DNA from: Acidimicrobiaceae bacterium
GTDB taxonomy: Bacteria; Actinomycetota; Acidimicrobiia; Acidimicrobiales; Aldehydirespiratoraceae
Assembly: GCA_009843735.1 (NCBI GenBank)
Contig: VYCW01000128.1
Span: 1 to 62,284, forward strand
Direction of reading: 5' to 3'
DNA length: 62,284 nucleotides
Part shown: positions 54,438-62,284 of the stretch, piece by piece
How positions within the stretch are numbered: the first letter of the stretch is position 1
Layout of the letters: every line of letters begins with the position of its first letter
The notes under the pieces: model-generated
What the model was told of the DNA's origin: nothing
Database searches by the model: none
What the model saw: only the letters and a program-made list of their open reading frames with translations
Made by a program: the position numbers and the translations under genes

Positions 54438-56406
54438 CGGGGGTCCCGGCCGCCTGGAACACCAGCAGCGGGGTGCCGTTGTCGACCTGGTCTCCCGCAG
54501 CGACCAGCACTTCGGTCACCGTGCCGTCACTCGGGGCACTGACGTGGTGCTCCATCTTCATGCCCTCCATCACCACCAGGGTGCTTCCTGCGGTCACCTG
54601 CTCGCCGGGTTGGACCCGTACCTCCACGATCACGCCCGGCATGGGCGCGGCGAAGCCCCCCGTCGCCCGGCCGCCTTCCGGGGCGCCGAAGCGGGGCACG
54701 ACCCTCACCGTGACCGTCTCGGAGTCGCCGGTGAGGTGCACCCGGTCGCCGTCCGCGGTGACCGCGTACCGGACCCGGCGGCCGTCCCACTCGATGTCGA
54801 GCGCTTCAGGCGACCAGGCCGCGATTCTTGCTTGAGCCTCAATCGCGTCGTCGCCGCATACGGATCGGACGACGAAGGAGCCATCGCGTTGAGGCCGGTA
54901 GGAGACGGTCACCTCCGCCGGGCCCTCGCAAGCGTCGACCGCCAGCTCCACCCGCTCGGGAGGGAGGCGGCCATGGCGCCACCCGCTGGGCATCCACCCC
55001 AACGTTCGGGCCTCGAGCCGCTCGGCGGCCTGGAGCCACATGGCGGCCGCGGACGCGGCCCGCTGGCAGTCAGCCACCGGCAGCCTGGCCCTCCGGCTCG
55101 GTTCCACTCGCTCGATGAAGTCGGTGGTGGTGTCACCGGCCAGGAAGGCCCCGGACCGCAGGACGGACGCCAGGAAGTGCCGGTTGGTGGTCACACCGGC
55201 GATGTGAAGGCGCTGGAGAGCCAACGCCAAGCGTCCGGCTGCCTCGTCCCGGGTGGGGGCATGGGCGATGACCTTGGCCAGCATCGGGTCGAAGTCGAGT
55301 CCGACGACGCTGCTGGCCTCCACGCCGCTGTCCCACCGCACGGCGGGTTCGGGCGGCGGAGTGAACGCGGCCAGGGTGCCCACCGCGGGCAGGAACCCGG
55401 CCGCAGGATCCTCGGCGTACAGCCGAGCTTCGATGGCATGGCCCACGAAAGCGACATCGGCCTGGCTGTACTCCAACGGCTCGCCCGCGGCCACTCGCAA
55501 CTGCTCGCGCACCAGGTCGATGCCGGTGACCCCTTCGGTGACTGGGTGCTCCACCTGCAGGCGGGTGTTGACCTCAAGGAAGAAGAACTCGCCGGTGTCG
55601 TCGTCGAGCAGCAGTTCCACCGTGCCGGCCGAGCTGTAGCCGATCGACTTGGCCAGACGGACCGCGGCGTCGCCCATCGCGTCCCGTAGGCCGGCGTCAA
55701 CCGCAGTCGACGGCGACTCCTCGATGATCTTCTGGTGGCGACGCTGGATCGAGCACTCCCGCTCACCCAGGTGGACGACGTTGCCGTGAGCATCGCCCAG
55801 TATCTGGACCTCGATGTGTCGGCACCTCGGCAGGTAGCGCTCGAGGAACACGGTGTCGTCGCCGAAGCCGCCGAGCGCCTCGCGCCGGGCTGCCTCCACC
55901 GCCGCCTCCAGGTCGGCGGGATCCGACACGAGCCGCATCCCCTTGCCGCCCCCGCCCGCGGCCGCCTTGACCATCAGTGGGAAGCCGACACCGGCAGCAT
56001 CACCCGGATCCTCCGAGGACGGCAGGGTGGGCACGCCCGCTGCCGCGGCTGCGGCCTTGGCGGCCAGCTTGTCGCCCATGGTCTCGATCGCATGCGGAGC
56101 GGGCCCGACCCATACCAAGCCGGCGCCGGTCACGGCCCGGGCGAAGTCGGCGTTCTCGGCCAGGAAGCCGTAGCCGGGATGGACGGCGTCCGCGCCGGCC
56201 GAGACCGCGGCAGCCACGACCGCTTCGCCGTCGAGGTACCCGCCGGGGAGTCGCAGGGCCACATCGGCCTCGGCCACGAACGGCGCGGTTGCGTCGGCGT
56301 CGGTGAACACGGCCACGCAGCGCATGCCCATGTACCGGGCCGTGCGGAACACCCGCCGGGCGATCTCACCCCGGTTGGCCACCAGCAGCGTGCCGATGAC
56401 GCTCAC
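54430..56406 (-). CDS. Acyl-CoA carboxylase biotin carboxylase/BCCP subunit
   Basis: 658 residues. Biotin carboxylase domain (TLLVANRGEIARRVFRTAR, the GGGGKGMR ATP-binding loop, FFFLEVNTRLQVEHPVTE) then a C-terminal biotinyl domain with EGMKMEH, the biotin-attached lysine. It carboxylates biotin with ATP and bicarbonate and works with the upstream beta chain. GTG start overlaps the beta-chain stop by 4 nt. Substrate (3-methylcrotonyl-, geranyl- or propionyl-CoA) is not fixed by this subunit. Confidence 0.95.
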   Translation of the reverse strand: MSVIGTLLVANRGEIARRVFRTARYMGMRCVAVFTDADATAPFVAEADVALRLPGGYLDGEAVVAAAVSAGADAVHPGYGFLAENADFARAVTGAGLVWVGPAPHAIETMGDKLAAKAAAAAAGVPTLPSSEDPGDAAGVGFPLMVKAAAGGGGKGMRLVSDPADLEAAVEAARREALGGFGDDTVFLERYLPRCRHIEVQILGDAHGNVVHLGERECSIQRRHQKIIEESPSTAVDAGLRDAMGDAAVRLAKSIGYSSAGTVELLLDDDTGEFFFLEVNTRLQVEHPVTEGVTGIDLVREQLRVAAGEPLEYSQADVAFVGHAIEARLYAEDPAAGFLPAVGTLAAFTPPPEPAVRWDSGVEASSVVGLDFDPMLAKVIAHAPTRDEAAGRLALALQRLHIAGVTTNRHFLASVLRSGAFLAGDTTTDFIERVEPSRRARLPVADCQRAASAAAMWLQAAERLEARTLGWMPSGWRHGRLPPERVELAVDACEGPAEVTVSYRPQRDGSFVVRSVCGDDAIEAQARIAAWSPEALDIEWDGRRVRYAVTADGDRVHLTGDSETVTVRVVPRFGAPEGGRATGGFAAPMPGVIVEVRVQPGEQVTAGSTLVVMEGMKMEHHVSAPSDGTVTEVLVAAGDQVDNGTPLLVFQAAGTPDG

Positions 56407-58097
56407 AGCCGGAACACCCCGTAGCCCTCGGCGCCGGTGATCGGCGTGTTGCCCACTACCGACAGGCACATGCCGAGCACGGCCCGGGTGTCGCGGGGGT
56501 CGATGATGCCGTCGTCGCTGATGGCGCCGGTGGCCCGCAGCGCCAGCGAACCCCGCTCCTGGATGGCCTCGGCCTGGGCCACGATCCGGGCGTCCTCGTC
56601 CTCGTCGAAAGGCTCGCCCTTGCGGGCCGCCCGGGCCCGGCGCACCTGCGACATCACCCCGGCGATCTGCTTGGGGCCCATCACCGCGATCTTGGCCGTG
56701 GGCCACAGCCAGGTGAAGCGGTTGCCGAAGGCCCGCCCCGACATGCCGTAGGTCCCCGCTCCGTAGGACGAGCCGATGATCACCGTCAAGTGGGGGACCG
56801 TGGAGTTGGTCACCGCGTTGATCATCTGCGAGCCCTTCTTCACCATGCCGTCGGCCTCGTAGTCCCGCCCCACCATGTAGCCGGTGATGTTCTGGAGGAA
56901 CACCAGCGGCACGTCGATCTGATTGCACAACTGGATGAAGGTGGCCCCCTTCTGGGCCGAATCGGGGTAGAGCACGCCGTTGTTGGCCAGGACCCCCACC
57001 GGGTGGCCGCAGATCGACGCCCAGCCGCACACCAGCGTCGTCCCGTAGCGGGCCTTGTACTCCTCGAATCGGGAACCGTCCACCACCCGGGCGATCACCT
57101 CGCGCATGTCGAAGGGCTGGCGCAGGTCACGGCTCACCAGCCCCAGCAGCTCCTCGGGATCATGGACCGGCGGATCGACGGCCATGGTCGGGGCGGGATG
57201 GGGCTTGCGCCGATTGAGGTGCGAGACCACCTCGCGGCACATGCGGATGGCGTCCATCTCGTCCACCGCAAAGTAGTCGCCCAGACCGGACACCTCGGCG
57301 TGGAGGCGGGCGCCGCCCAGAGTCTCGTCGTCGGACTCCTCGCCGGTGGCCATCTTCACCAGCGGCGGGCCGGCCAGGAAGATCTTGGACTGGTCGGCCA
57401 CCACGATGTTGTAGTCGGACAGGCCCGGCTGGTAGGCGCCCCCCGCGGTGGACGATCCGAACACGACGCACACCGTGGGTATGCGCATCTTGGACAGCTC
57501 GATCATCTCGTAGAAGAACCGGCCCGACTCCGCGAAGTGGGTGGTCTGGACCCGGCTACTGCCCCCGCCGGTGAACTCCGAGCCGCCCTCTTCGCGACCG
57601 CCGAGGCGGAGGTCTGCGCCGGCGGACTCCACGAAGCTCACATAGGGGATGCGGTTGTCGCGGGCGATCTCGAGGGCACGCATCCACTTCTTGCTGGCGT
57701 AGGGCGTCAGCGCGCCGGCCAGGACGCTGGGGTCGTTGCCCATGATCACGCACTCGGTTCCGCCGATCACGCCGACGCCGACCACCATCCCGCCGCCCAT
57801 GGTGTAGTCGGAGTGGTAGGCGGCCAGCGAGCTGATCTCGAGGAACGGGCTGTTGGGGTCGATCACGTTGGCGATGCGCTCCCGGATGGGCAGCTTGCCC
57901 CGGCTGCGCAGCCGCTCCATGGCTGCGGGGCCGCCCCCGGCCTCGGCCTCGTCGAGCAGTCCCTCGATCTCGGCCAGCTGCTCCTGCACGTCGTCGCGGT
58001 TCTGGCGGAAGGTCTCGCTGCTCGCGTTCACCGCGGTCGGCAGCGCCGGCGCCAGCAGCCTCGGCATGCCGGTCGATACGCCCCCGTCGATCCTCAC
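56403..58097 (-). CDS. Acyl-CoA carboxylase carboxyltransferase (beta) subunit
   Basis: 564 residues, crotonase-like double carboxyltransferase domain. RERIANVIDPNSPFLEIS, GGSSRVQTTHFAESGRFFYEM, SSTAGGAYQPGLSDYNIVV and IIGSSYGAGTYGMSGRAF are typical of methylcrotonyl/geranyl-CoA carboxylase beta chains. It transfers the carboxyl group from biotin to an acyl-CoA. First gene of the operon; the 106-bp gap to the divergent gene must hold the promoter. Confidence 0.94.
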   Translation of the reverse strand: MRIDGGVSTGMPRLLAPALPTAVNASSETFRQNRDDVQEQLAEIEGLLDEAEAGGGPAAMERLRSRGKLPIRERIANVIDPNSPFLEISSLAAYHSDYTMGGGMVVGVGVIGGTECVIMGNDPSVLAGALTPYASKKWMRALEIARDNRIPYVSFVESAGADLRLGGREEGGSEFTGGGSSRVQTTHFAESGRFFYEMIELSKMRIPTVCVVFGSSTAGGAYQPGLSDYNIVVADQSKIFLAGPPLVKMATGEESDDETLGGARLHAEVSGLGDYFAVDEMDAIRMCREVVSHLNRRKPHPAPTMAVDPPVHDPEELLGLVSRDLRQPFDMREVIARVVDGSRFEEYKARYGTTLVCGWASICGHPVGVLANNGVLYPDSAQKGATFIQLCNQIDVPLVFLQNITGYMVGRDYEADGMVKKGSQMINAVTNSTVPHLTVIIGSSYGAGTYGMSGRAFGNRFTWLWPTAKIAVMGPKQIAGVMSQVRRARAARKGEPFDEDEDARIVAQAEAIQERGSLALRATGAISDDGIIDPRDTRAVLGMCLSVVGNTPITGAEGYGVFRL

Positions 58098-58203
58098 CGC
58101 AGAGAAACTACCGGCCCGGGGCTGGGACTCCGGCCACGCGTCCGCGCGTAGCTGCCGCCTCCTGTACCTCCGGCTGCCTGATCAACGGGTCTAGCCTTCG
58201 GGC

Positions 58204-59193
58204 ATGGGCGTGGCGGTGCCGTTCCCCGAGACGCGGCCGGCGGGTTACGAGTGGTTCGACGGTGAGCCGACGTTCGATCCCGAACTCCATCTTCAGTTGG
58301 AGGAGCCCCACGAGGTCGTCATGCTCTCGGACCTCGGCTACGGCAACGACGAAATCACTTCCAAGGCCACGCCGGTGGCGGCCTCGTCGCCGTTCCGGAT
58401 CCTCAGCGACGCGGGCGCGGCAGTCATGCTCGAAGTAGCCCGGCGGCTGCGGGCCTTCGCCCGGCCCGCCGGCAACCGGATCGAGCGGATGACCCGCAGC
58501 GGCTGCTACCGATCGCGCTGGCTGCGCGACCTGTGCACCAGCCAGGACGTGTGCAACCATCTCGAGCGCATCTACGGGACCGCCATCGCGCCCCATCCGA
58601 TGCCGGTTCACCTGGGCCACATCAACTACGAGCCGTCCCGCCTTGAGGCGGCCGTCGACAAGTGGCACCACGACACCCTCCCGCTCGACTACGTCATGCC
58701 GGTGACCGATCCGGCCCGAGTGCCGGGCGGGCGGTTCGAGTACTTCCTGGGCACCAGGCACGAGGCCGCCGCGCTGGCGGCCGAGGATCGCACGCCACCG
58801 CCCGAACGGGTCGTGGCGCCCGAGTTCGGGGGACCGGGCTACGCCATCGCCCTGCACGGCGACATGGTGGTCCATCGGGCCGCTCCCCTCGACGCGCTGG
58901 CCGAGCGGATCTCCATGGTGAACGGCTACGTGGCGCTCGACACCGCAATCGACGATCAGAGCCGCACCGCCGACCTGATCATCGTCGACGACCACGAGAC
59001 GCTCTGGACCGAATGGGCCAAGACGGCCGCCTGGCGGTCCAAGGGACGGCTCTCCAGCGTGATCGACAGCCTCGAGTTCACCAGCGACCGCGACGCGGTG
59101 ATCGCCTCCCTGGAAGCGGCCGTGAGCGATGTGCAGCGAGCCATCGACGAGATGCGGGCCGGCGCCAGGATGACGGAGCACTACGGCGGCTGA
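58204..59193 (+). CDS. 2-oxoglutarate-oxygenase-like hypothetical protein
   Basis: 329 residues. The segment KWHHDTLPLDYVMPV offers a His-x-Asp pair and HGDMVVHRAAPL a distal His, followed by ISMVNGY, an arrangement typical of Fe(II)/2-oxoglutarate oxygenases. Overall similarity to a named family is not apparent. ATG at 58204. Divergent from the carboxylase operon. Function inferred only from the facial-triad pattern. Confidence 0.7.
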   Translation: MGVAVPFPETRPAGYEWFDGEPTFDPELHLQLEEPHEVVMLSDLGYGNDEITSKATPVAASSPFRILSDAGAAVMLEVARRLRAFARPAGNRIERMTRSGCYRSRWLRDLCTSQDVCNHLERIYGTAIAPHPMPVHLGHINYEPSRLEAAVDKWHHDTLPLDYVMPVTDPARVPGGRFEYFLGTRHEAAALAAEDRTPPPERVVAPEFGGPGYAIALHGDMVVHRAAPLDALAERISMVNGYVALDTAIDDQSRTADLIIVDDHETLWTEWAKTAAWRSKGRLSSVIDSLEFTSDRDAVIASLEAAVSDVQRAIDEMRAGARMTEHYGG

Positions 59194-59256
59194 GCCCTGG
59201 GTCCGTGTCCGCCAATACGGGTGGGGGATCGCCGCGGCGGTGCCATGATGGGCGCC

Positions 59257-59955
59257 ATGACTGACACGGTCGACACGAGCGTGGTGGACTTCCACTTCGA
59301 CGTGCTGTGCCCCTGGGCCTACCAGACGTCCAAGTGGATACGGGACGTGCGGGCCCAGAACGGGCTGGAGATCAACTGGCGCTTCTTCAGCCTGGAGGAG
59401 ATCAACCGGTTCGAGGGCAAGAAGCACCCTTGGGAGCGGCCCTGGTCCTACGGCTGGTCGCTGATGCGCATCGGCGCGGTGCTGCGCCGCCAGAGCATGG
59501 ACCACCTCGACGCCTGGTACGAGCGCTCGGGCCGGGCCCTTCACGAGGAGGGTCTTAGGGTGCACGATCCCGACGTGGCCCGGGTGCTCGTGGGCGAGAT
59601 CGGCCTCGATCCGGCCACGGTGGACGAGGCCATCGAGGACGCCTCCACCCACGACGAGGTTCGGGCCGAGCACGACCGGGTGGTGGCCGCGGGCGGCTTC
59701 GGGGTGCCGACGCTGTTCTTCGGCGACCAGGCGCTGTTCGGTCCGGTGCTGATCGACCCGCCTACCGGTGCCGAGGCGCTGCGCCTGTGGACTGCGGTGA
59801 CCGCATGGCTGGAGTTCCCCCACCTCTACGAGATCCAGCGGCCCAAGTCCCGCCGCGACGAGCAGGTCATCGCGGACGTGTTCCGCCCCTACATCGAGGC
59901 CCGCGACTGGGTGAGCATCAACCGGGGCGAGGTCATCACGTTCGACCGTTCCTAA
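59257..59955 (+). CDS. DsbA/FrnE-family thioredoxin-fold protein
   Basis: 232 residues. [21 protein letters not shown] is the DsbA-like first strand and active-site region, with a single Cys (CPWA) instead of CxxC, and [16 protein letters not shown] carries the cis-Pro loop. This form resembles FrnE or 2-hydroxychromene-2-carboxylate isomerase rather than a disulfide oxidant. ATG at 59257 chosen because similarity begins there. No signal peptide, so cytosolic. Confidence 0.88.
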   Translation: MTDTVDTSVVDFHFDVLCPWAYQTSKWIRDVRAQNGLEINWRFFSLEEINRFEGKKHPWERPWSYGWSLMRIGAVLRRQSMDHLDAWYERSGRALHEEGLRVHDPDVARVLVGEIGLDPATVDEAIEDASTHDEVRAEHDRVVAAGGFGVPTLFFGDQALFGPVLIDPPTGAEALRLWTAVTAWLEFPHLYEIQRPKSRRDEQVIADVFRPYIEARDWVSINRGEVITFDRS

Positions 59956-59977
59956 CCGCGGGCAGGAAGCCTCCGAA

Positions 59978-61879
59978 GTGGACCAGGACCAGATCGAGCG
60001 ACTGATCGGGGCATCCGATCTCCCCAGCCTGCTCGCGGCGCTGGCCCACGCCACCGGCGACCGCGACCTTGCCCCGTCGGATCTGTGGCTCGACCCGGCC
60101 CGAGCCCTGGAGCCTGAGGATGGATGGGACCCGGACCAGCTATCCCGGGCCCGAGAGCTAACCGTCGCCGGCGTGGAGCGCGTGCAGATGTCTGGGGCCG
60201 GTGCCGGCCGCGGACCCGACGATGCTCTGGTGCCGTCCCTGATCGACTGGCTGACGGGCGCCGACCTGGACGACGGCTACCGGCGGATGCTGGCCGAGGA
60301 GCTGGCGGTGACCGGTGACCTGCGCATCCCGGAGCCGATCGCTGCACCGGACAGGCCGGCCGCTGGCCGCAGCGACCACCCGGTGGCCGTCATCGGAGCA
60401 GGGATGTCAGGCATCCTGGCCGCCCACCGGCTCAAGCAGGCCGGTGTCGACTGCGTGGTGCTCGACAAGAACAGCGATGTGGGTGGAACCTGGCTGGAGA
60501 ACACCTATCCGGGCTGCCGTGTGGACGTGTTCAACCACGTGTACTCCTACTCGGGCGAGCAGCGCCCGGACTGGCCCGAGTACCACTCCAGCCAGCCGGT
60601 GCTGCTGGACTACTTCCGCGACTGCGCCCAGCGGTGGGGGATACGAGACCGGATCCGCTTCGGAGTCCGGGTCGAGTCACTGGAATGGGACGGCGGCGCC
60701 CACCGCTGGGTGATCCGTGTCGACACACCCACCGGGACCGAGGAGCTCACCGCCGGCGCGGTGGTGTCGGCGGTGGGCCAGCTCAACCAGCCACTGATGC
60801 CCGACATCGAAGGCGTCGACAGCTTCGCCGGCGAGCAGTTCCACAGCTCCGCATGGCGCCACGACATCGACTGGCGGGACCGGAGGGTGGCCGTGATCGG
60901 CACCGGCGCGAGCGCCCTGCAGTTCATCCCCCACCTGGCCGAGCGAGCCGCGCAGGTGACCGTGTTCCAGCGCACGCCGCCGTGGCTGATCCCGCGGCCG
61001 GTCTACCACGAGCCGCTGGCCGACGGTCTCCTGCGGCTGTTCGAGCTGGTGCCCGGCTACGCCCACTGGTTCCGGCTGCGGTTGTTCTGGTGCACTCACG
61101 AGGGCACGGTCGGCGCCCTGCGGCGCGACCCGGCGTGGGACGGGCCGCTCAATGAGGCGGTCAGCCCCCGCAACCACGAGACCCGCCGCCTGCTGACCCT
61201 GTATCTCGAGCATCAATTCGGCGACCGCCCCGACCTGCTGGCCAAGGTGGTGCCCGACTATCCGGTGGGCGCCAAGCGGGTGGTGCTCGACAACGGGATC
61301 TGGGCCAGCACGCTCAAGCGTCCCAACGTGGTGCTGGTGAGCGACCCGATCGAGCGCATAGAACCGGACGGTGTGCGGGGGTCGGACGGCCGGCTGCACT
61401 CGGCCGACGTGATCGTGTACGGAACCGGCTTCCGGGCCTCGGAGTTCCTGATGCCCATGCGAGTGACCGGCCGCGACGGAGCCGATCTGCACGAGGCCTG
61501 GAACGGCGACGCCCGGGCCTACAACGGCGTGTGCGTCCCCGGCTTCCCCAACCTGTTCTGCATCTACGGCCCCAACACCAACATCGTGGTGAACGGCAGC
61601 ATCATCTACTTCGCCGAGTGCGCCGCCCACTACGTGGTGGAGTGCATGCGCCTGATGGCCGAGCGAGGCGCGACGGCCATGGACTGCCGGCCCGACGCCT
61701 ACGAGCGCTACGCGGCACGGATGGACGAGCACAACTCGCAGATGGCGTGGGGGATATCGCCGGTCAACAGTTGGTACAAGAGCCCCAGCGGGCGGGTGGC
61801 CCAGAACTGGCCGCTGCCGCTCATCGACTACTGGCGCCAGACCCGCCGCCCCGACCCCGCCCACTTCGAACTGATCTGA
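59978..61879 (+). CDS. FAD-containing Baeyer-Villiger monooxygenase (HAPMO-like)
   Basis: 633 residues. An N-terminal domain of about 130 residues precedes the FAD motif VIGAGMSGILAAHRLK; the Baeyer-Villiger fingerprint FAGEQFHSSAW and the NADPH motif VIGTGASALQFIP are present. Length and the extra N-terminal domain resemble 4-hydroxyacetophenone monooxygenase. It would convert a ketone to an ester with NADPH and O2. GTG start 22 nt after the DsbA-type gene. Confidence 0.92.
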   Translation: MDQDQIERLIGASDLPSLLAALAHATGDRDLAPSDLWLDPARALEPEDGWDPDQLSRARELTVAGVERVQMSGAGAGRGPDDALVPSLIDWLTGADLDDGYRRMLAEELAVTGDLRIPEPIAAPDRPAAGRSDHPVAVIGAGMSGILAAHRLKQAGVDCVVLDKNSDVGGTWLENTYPGCRVDVFNHVYSYSGEQRPDWPEYHSSQPVLLDYFRDCAQRWGIRDRIRFGVRVESLEWDGGAHRWVIRVDTPTGTEELTAGAVVSAVGQLNQPLMPDIEGVDSFAGEQFHSSAWRHDIDWRDRRVAVIGTGASALQFIPHLAERAAQVTVFQRTPPWLIPRPVYHEPLADGLLRLFELVPGYAHWFRLRLFWCTHEGTVGALRRDPAWDGPLNEAVSPRNHETRRLLTLYLEHQFGDRPDLLAKVVPDYPVGAKRVVLDNGIWASTLKRPNVVLVSDPIERIEPDGVRGSDGRLHSADVIVYGTGFRASEFLMPMRVTGRDGADLHEAWNGDARAYNGVCVPGFPNLFCIYGPNTNIVVNGSIIYFAECAAHYVVECMRLMAERGATAMDCRPDAYERYAARMDEHNSQMAWGISPVNSWYKSPSGRVAQNWPLPLIDYWRQTRRPDPAHFELI

Positions 61880-61904
61880 CCGGGGCCGAGCTGATCAACT
61901 CCGG

Positions 61905-62284
61905 TCAGCCGGTGTTGCGCATGCCCGCCGCCACCCCGTTGACCGTGAGCAGCAGGGTCCGCAGCAGGCGCTCATCGGTGTCGGGGCTCGCGGCCTGCTT
62001 GCCGCGATGGCGAGCTAGGAGGTCGACCTGCAGCACGTTGATCGGGTCGAGGTAGGCGTCGCGCACCGCCAGCGCGCGCCGCAGGATCGGCAGATCCTCG
62101 AGCAGGCCCCGGCCCGTGAGCGCGGTCACCTCGGCCACGGTCCGGTCGTACTCGGCGCACACCGCGTCGAAGTGGCAGTGCAGGGCGGGATCGACCAGCG
62201 TGGCCACGTAGTGGTGAGCAATGGCCAGGTCGGTCTTGAACAGCGTCATCTCCACGTTGGACACGAAGGTGCGGAAGAACTGCC
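61905..62284 (-). CDS. ppc: Phosphoenolpyruvate carboxylase, C-terminal fragment
   Basis: The last 126 residues of the enzyme run into the window edge. [39 protein letters not shown] and the terminal [15 protein letters not shown] are diagnostic; the NTG end is the conserved C-terminus. The enzyme makes oxaloacetate from PEP and bicarbonate. The upstream part of the gene is outside the window. Confidence 0.95.
   Translation of the reverse strand, partial: QFFRTFVSNVEMTLFKTDLAIAHHYVATLVDPALHCHFDAVCAEYDRTVAEVTALTGRGLLEDLPILRRALAVRDAYLDPINVLQVDLLARHRGKQAASPDTDERLLRTLLLTVNGVAAGMRNTG

Noticed and set aside
54437-56406. Extending the biotin carboxylase frame upstream to about 57030
   Set aside because: The added residues are a shadow of the carboxyltransferase gene; homology starts at the GTG at 56406, which overlaps the upstream stop.

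Overview
The window is GC-rich (about 70% by eye) and gene-dense. Its features are those of an actinobacterium, most likely an acidimicrobial lineage and possibly marine or host-associated. The evidence is the uvrA-uvrC-rapZ-gap-pgk-tpiA-secG backbone, Ddn-type and pyridoxamine-oxidase-type F420/flavin enzymes, a DUF3467 protein, many SDRs, three Fe(II)/2-oxoglutarate oxygenases, and a DMSP-lyase-like cupin. The taxonomic placement is inference from gene content.

Layout. 0.1-1.5 kb: an orphan HicB-like antitoxin and a PP2C phosphatase. 1.6-16.6 kb: a LexA box in front of uvrA, then uvrC, an inserted SDR / fused hydantoinase (HyuA-HyuB) / FAD-oxidoreductase cassette, then rapZ, a large stem-loop, gap, pgk, tpiA and secG. 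The yvcK and whiA genes that usually follow rapZ in actinobacteria are absent here. 16.6-19.5 kb: two tandem methyltransferase paralogues, a DUF3467 gene translationally coupled to an unannotated 57-residue protein, a CDF transporter and tRNA-Leu(GAG). 19.5-27.8 kb: a LacI-controlled carbohydrate locus (binding protein, two permeases, GH32 beta-fructosidase, hydroxyacid dehydrogenase, Gfo/Idh oxidoreductase) with no ATPase gene. 27.9-30.6 kb: rhodanese, cupin, PhyH oxygenase, DUF4242 protein and an AhpD-family gene.

The AhpD-family gene (30096-30626) is the most striking item. Its frame is interrupted once by TGA, exactly where the second cysteine of the family's CxxC redox motif belongs. The TGA is followed after 20 nt by a perfect 7-bp hairpin with a GGC loop, which fits a bacterial SECIS element. 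I interpret it as a selenoprotein with a Cys-x-x-Sec centre. Immediately downstream, a lower-GC McrB-McrC restriction cassette (30.6-33.7 kb) is bracketed by two copies of an 88-bp sequence, the 3' end of the AhpD gene. This looks like an island that integrated at the end of that gene and rebuilt it.

33.8-48.7 kb: accessory metabolism, including the DMSP-lyase-like cupin, a Ddn-family protein, a YwiC-like membrane protein, an unknown two-repeat protein, an ECF sigma factor with tiny coupled ORFs, two flavin/F420-type split-barrel proteins, a Rieske oxygenase, a histidine-rich lipoprotein with duplicated domains, a small beta-carbonic anhydrase, a D-aminoacylase-type amidohydrolase, a second PhyH enzyme and a YdjC deacetylase. 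48.7-58.1 kb: a tightly overlapping minus-strand operon for acyl-CoA catabolism. It encodes an acyl-CoA carboxylase beta chain, a biotin carboxylase/BCCP chain, an AtuA-family protein, a TIGR03084-type protein, a methylglutaconyl-CoA-hydratase-like enzyme, an APH-like kinase and a Zn alcohol dehydrogenase. This is consistent with leucine/isovalerate or acyclic-terpene degradation. 58.2-62.3 kb: a 2OG-oxygenase-like protein, a DsbA/FrnE-like protein, a Baeyer-Villiger monooxygenase and the C-terminal end of PEP carboxylase, cut by the window edge.
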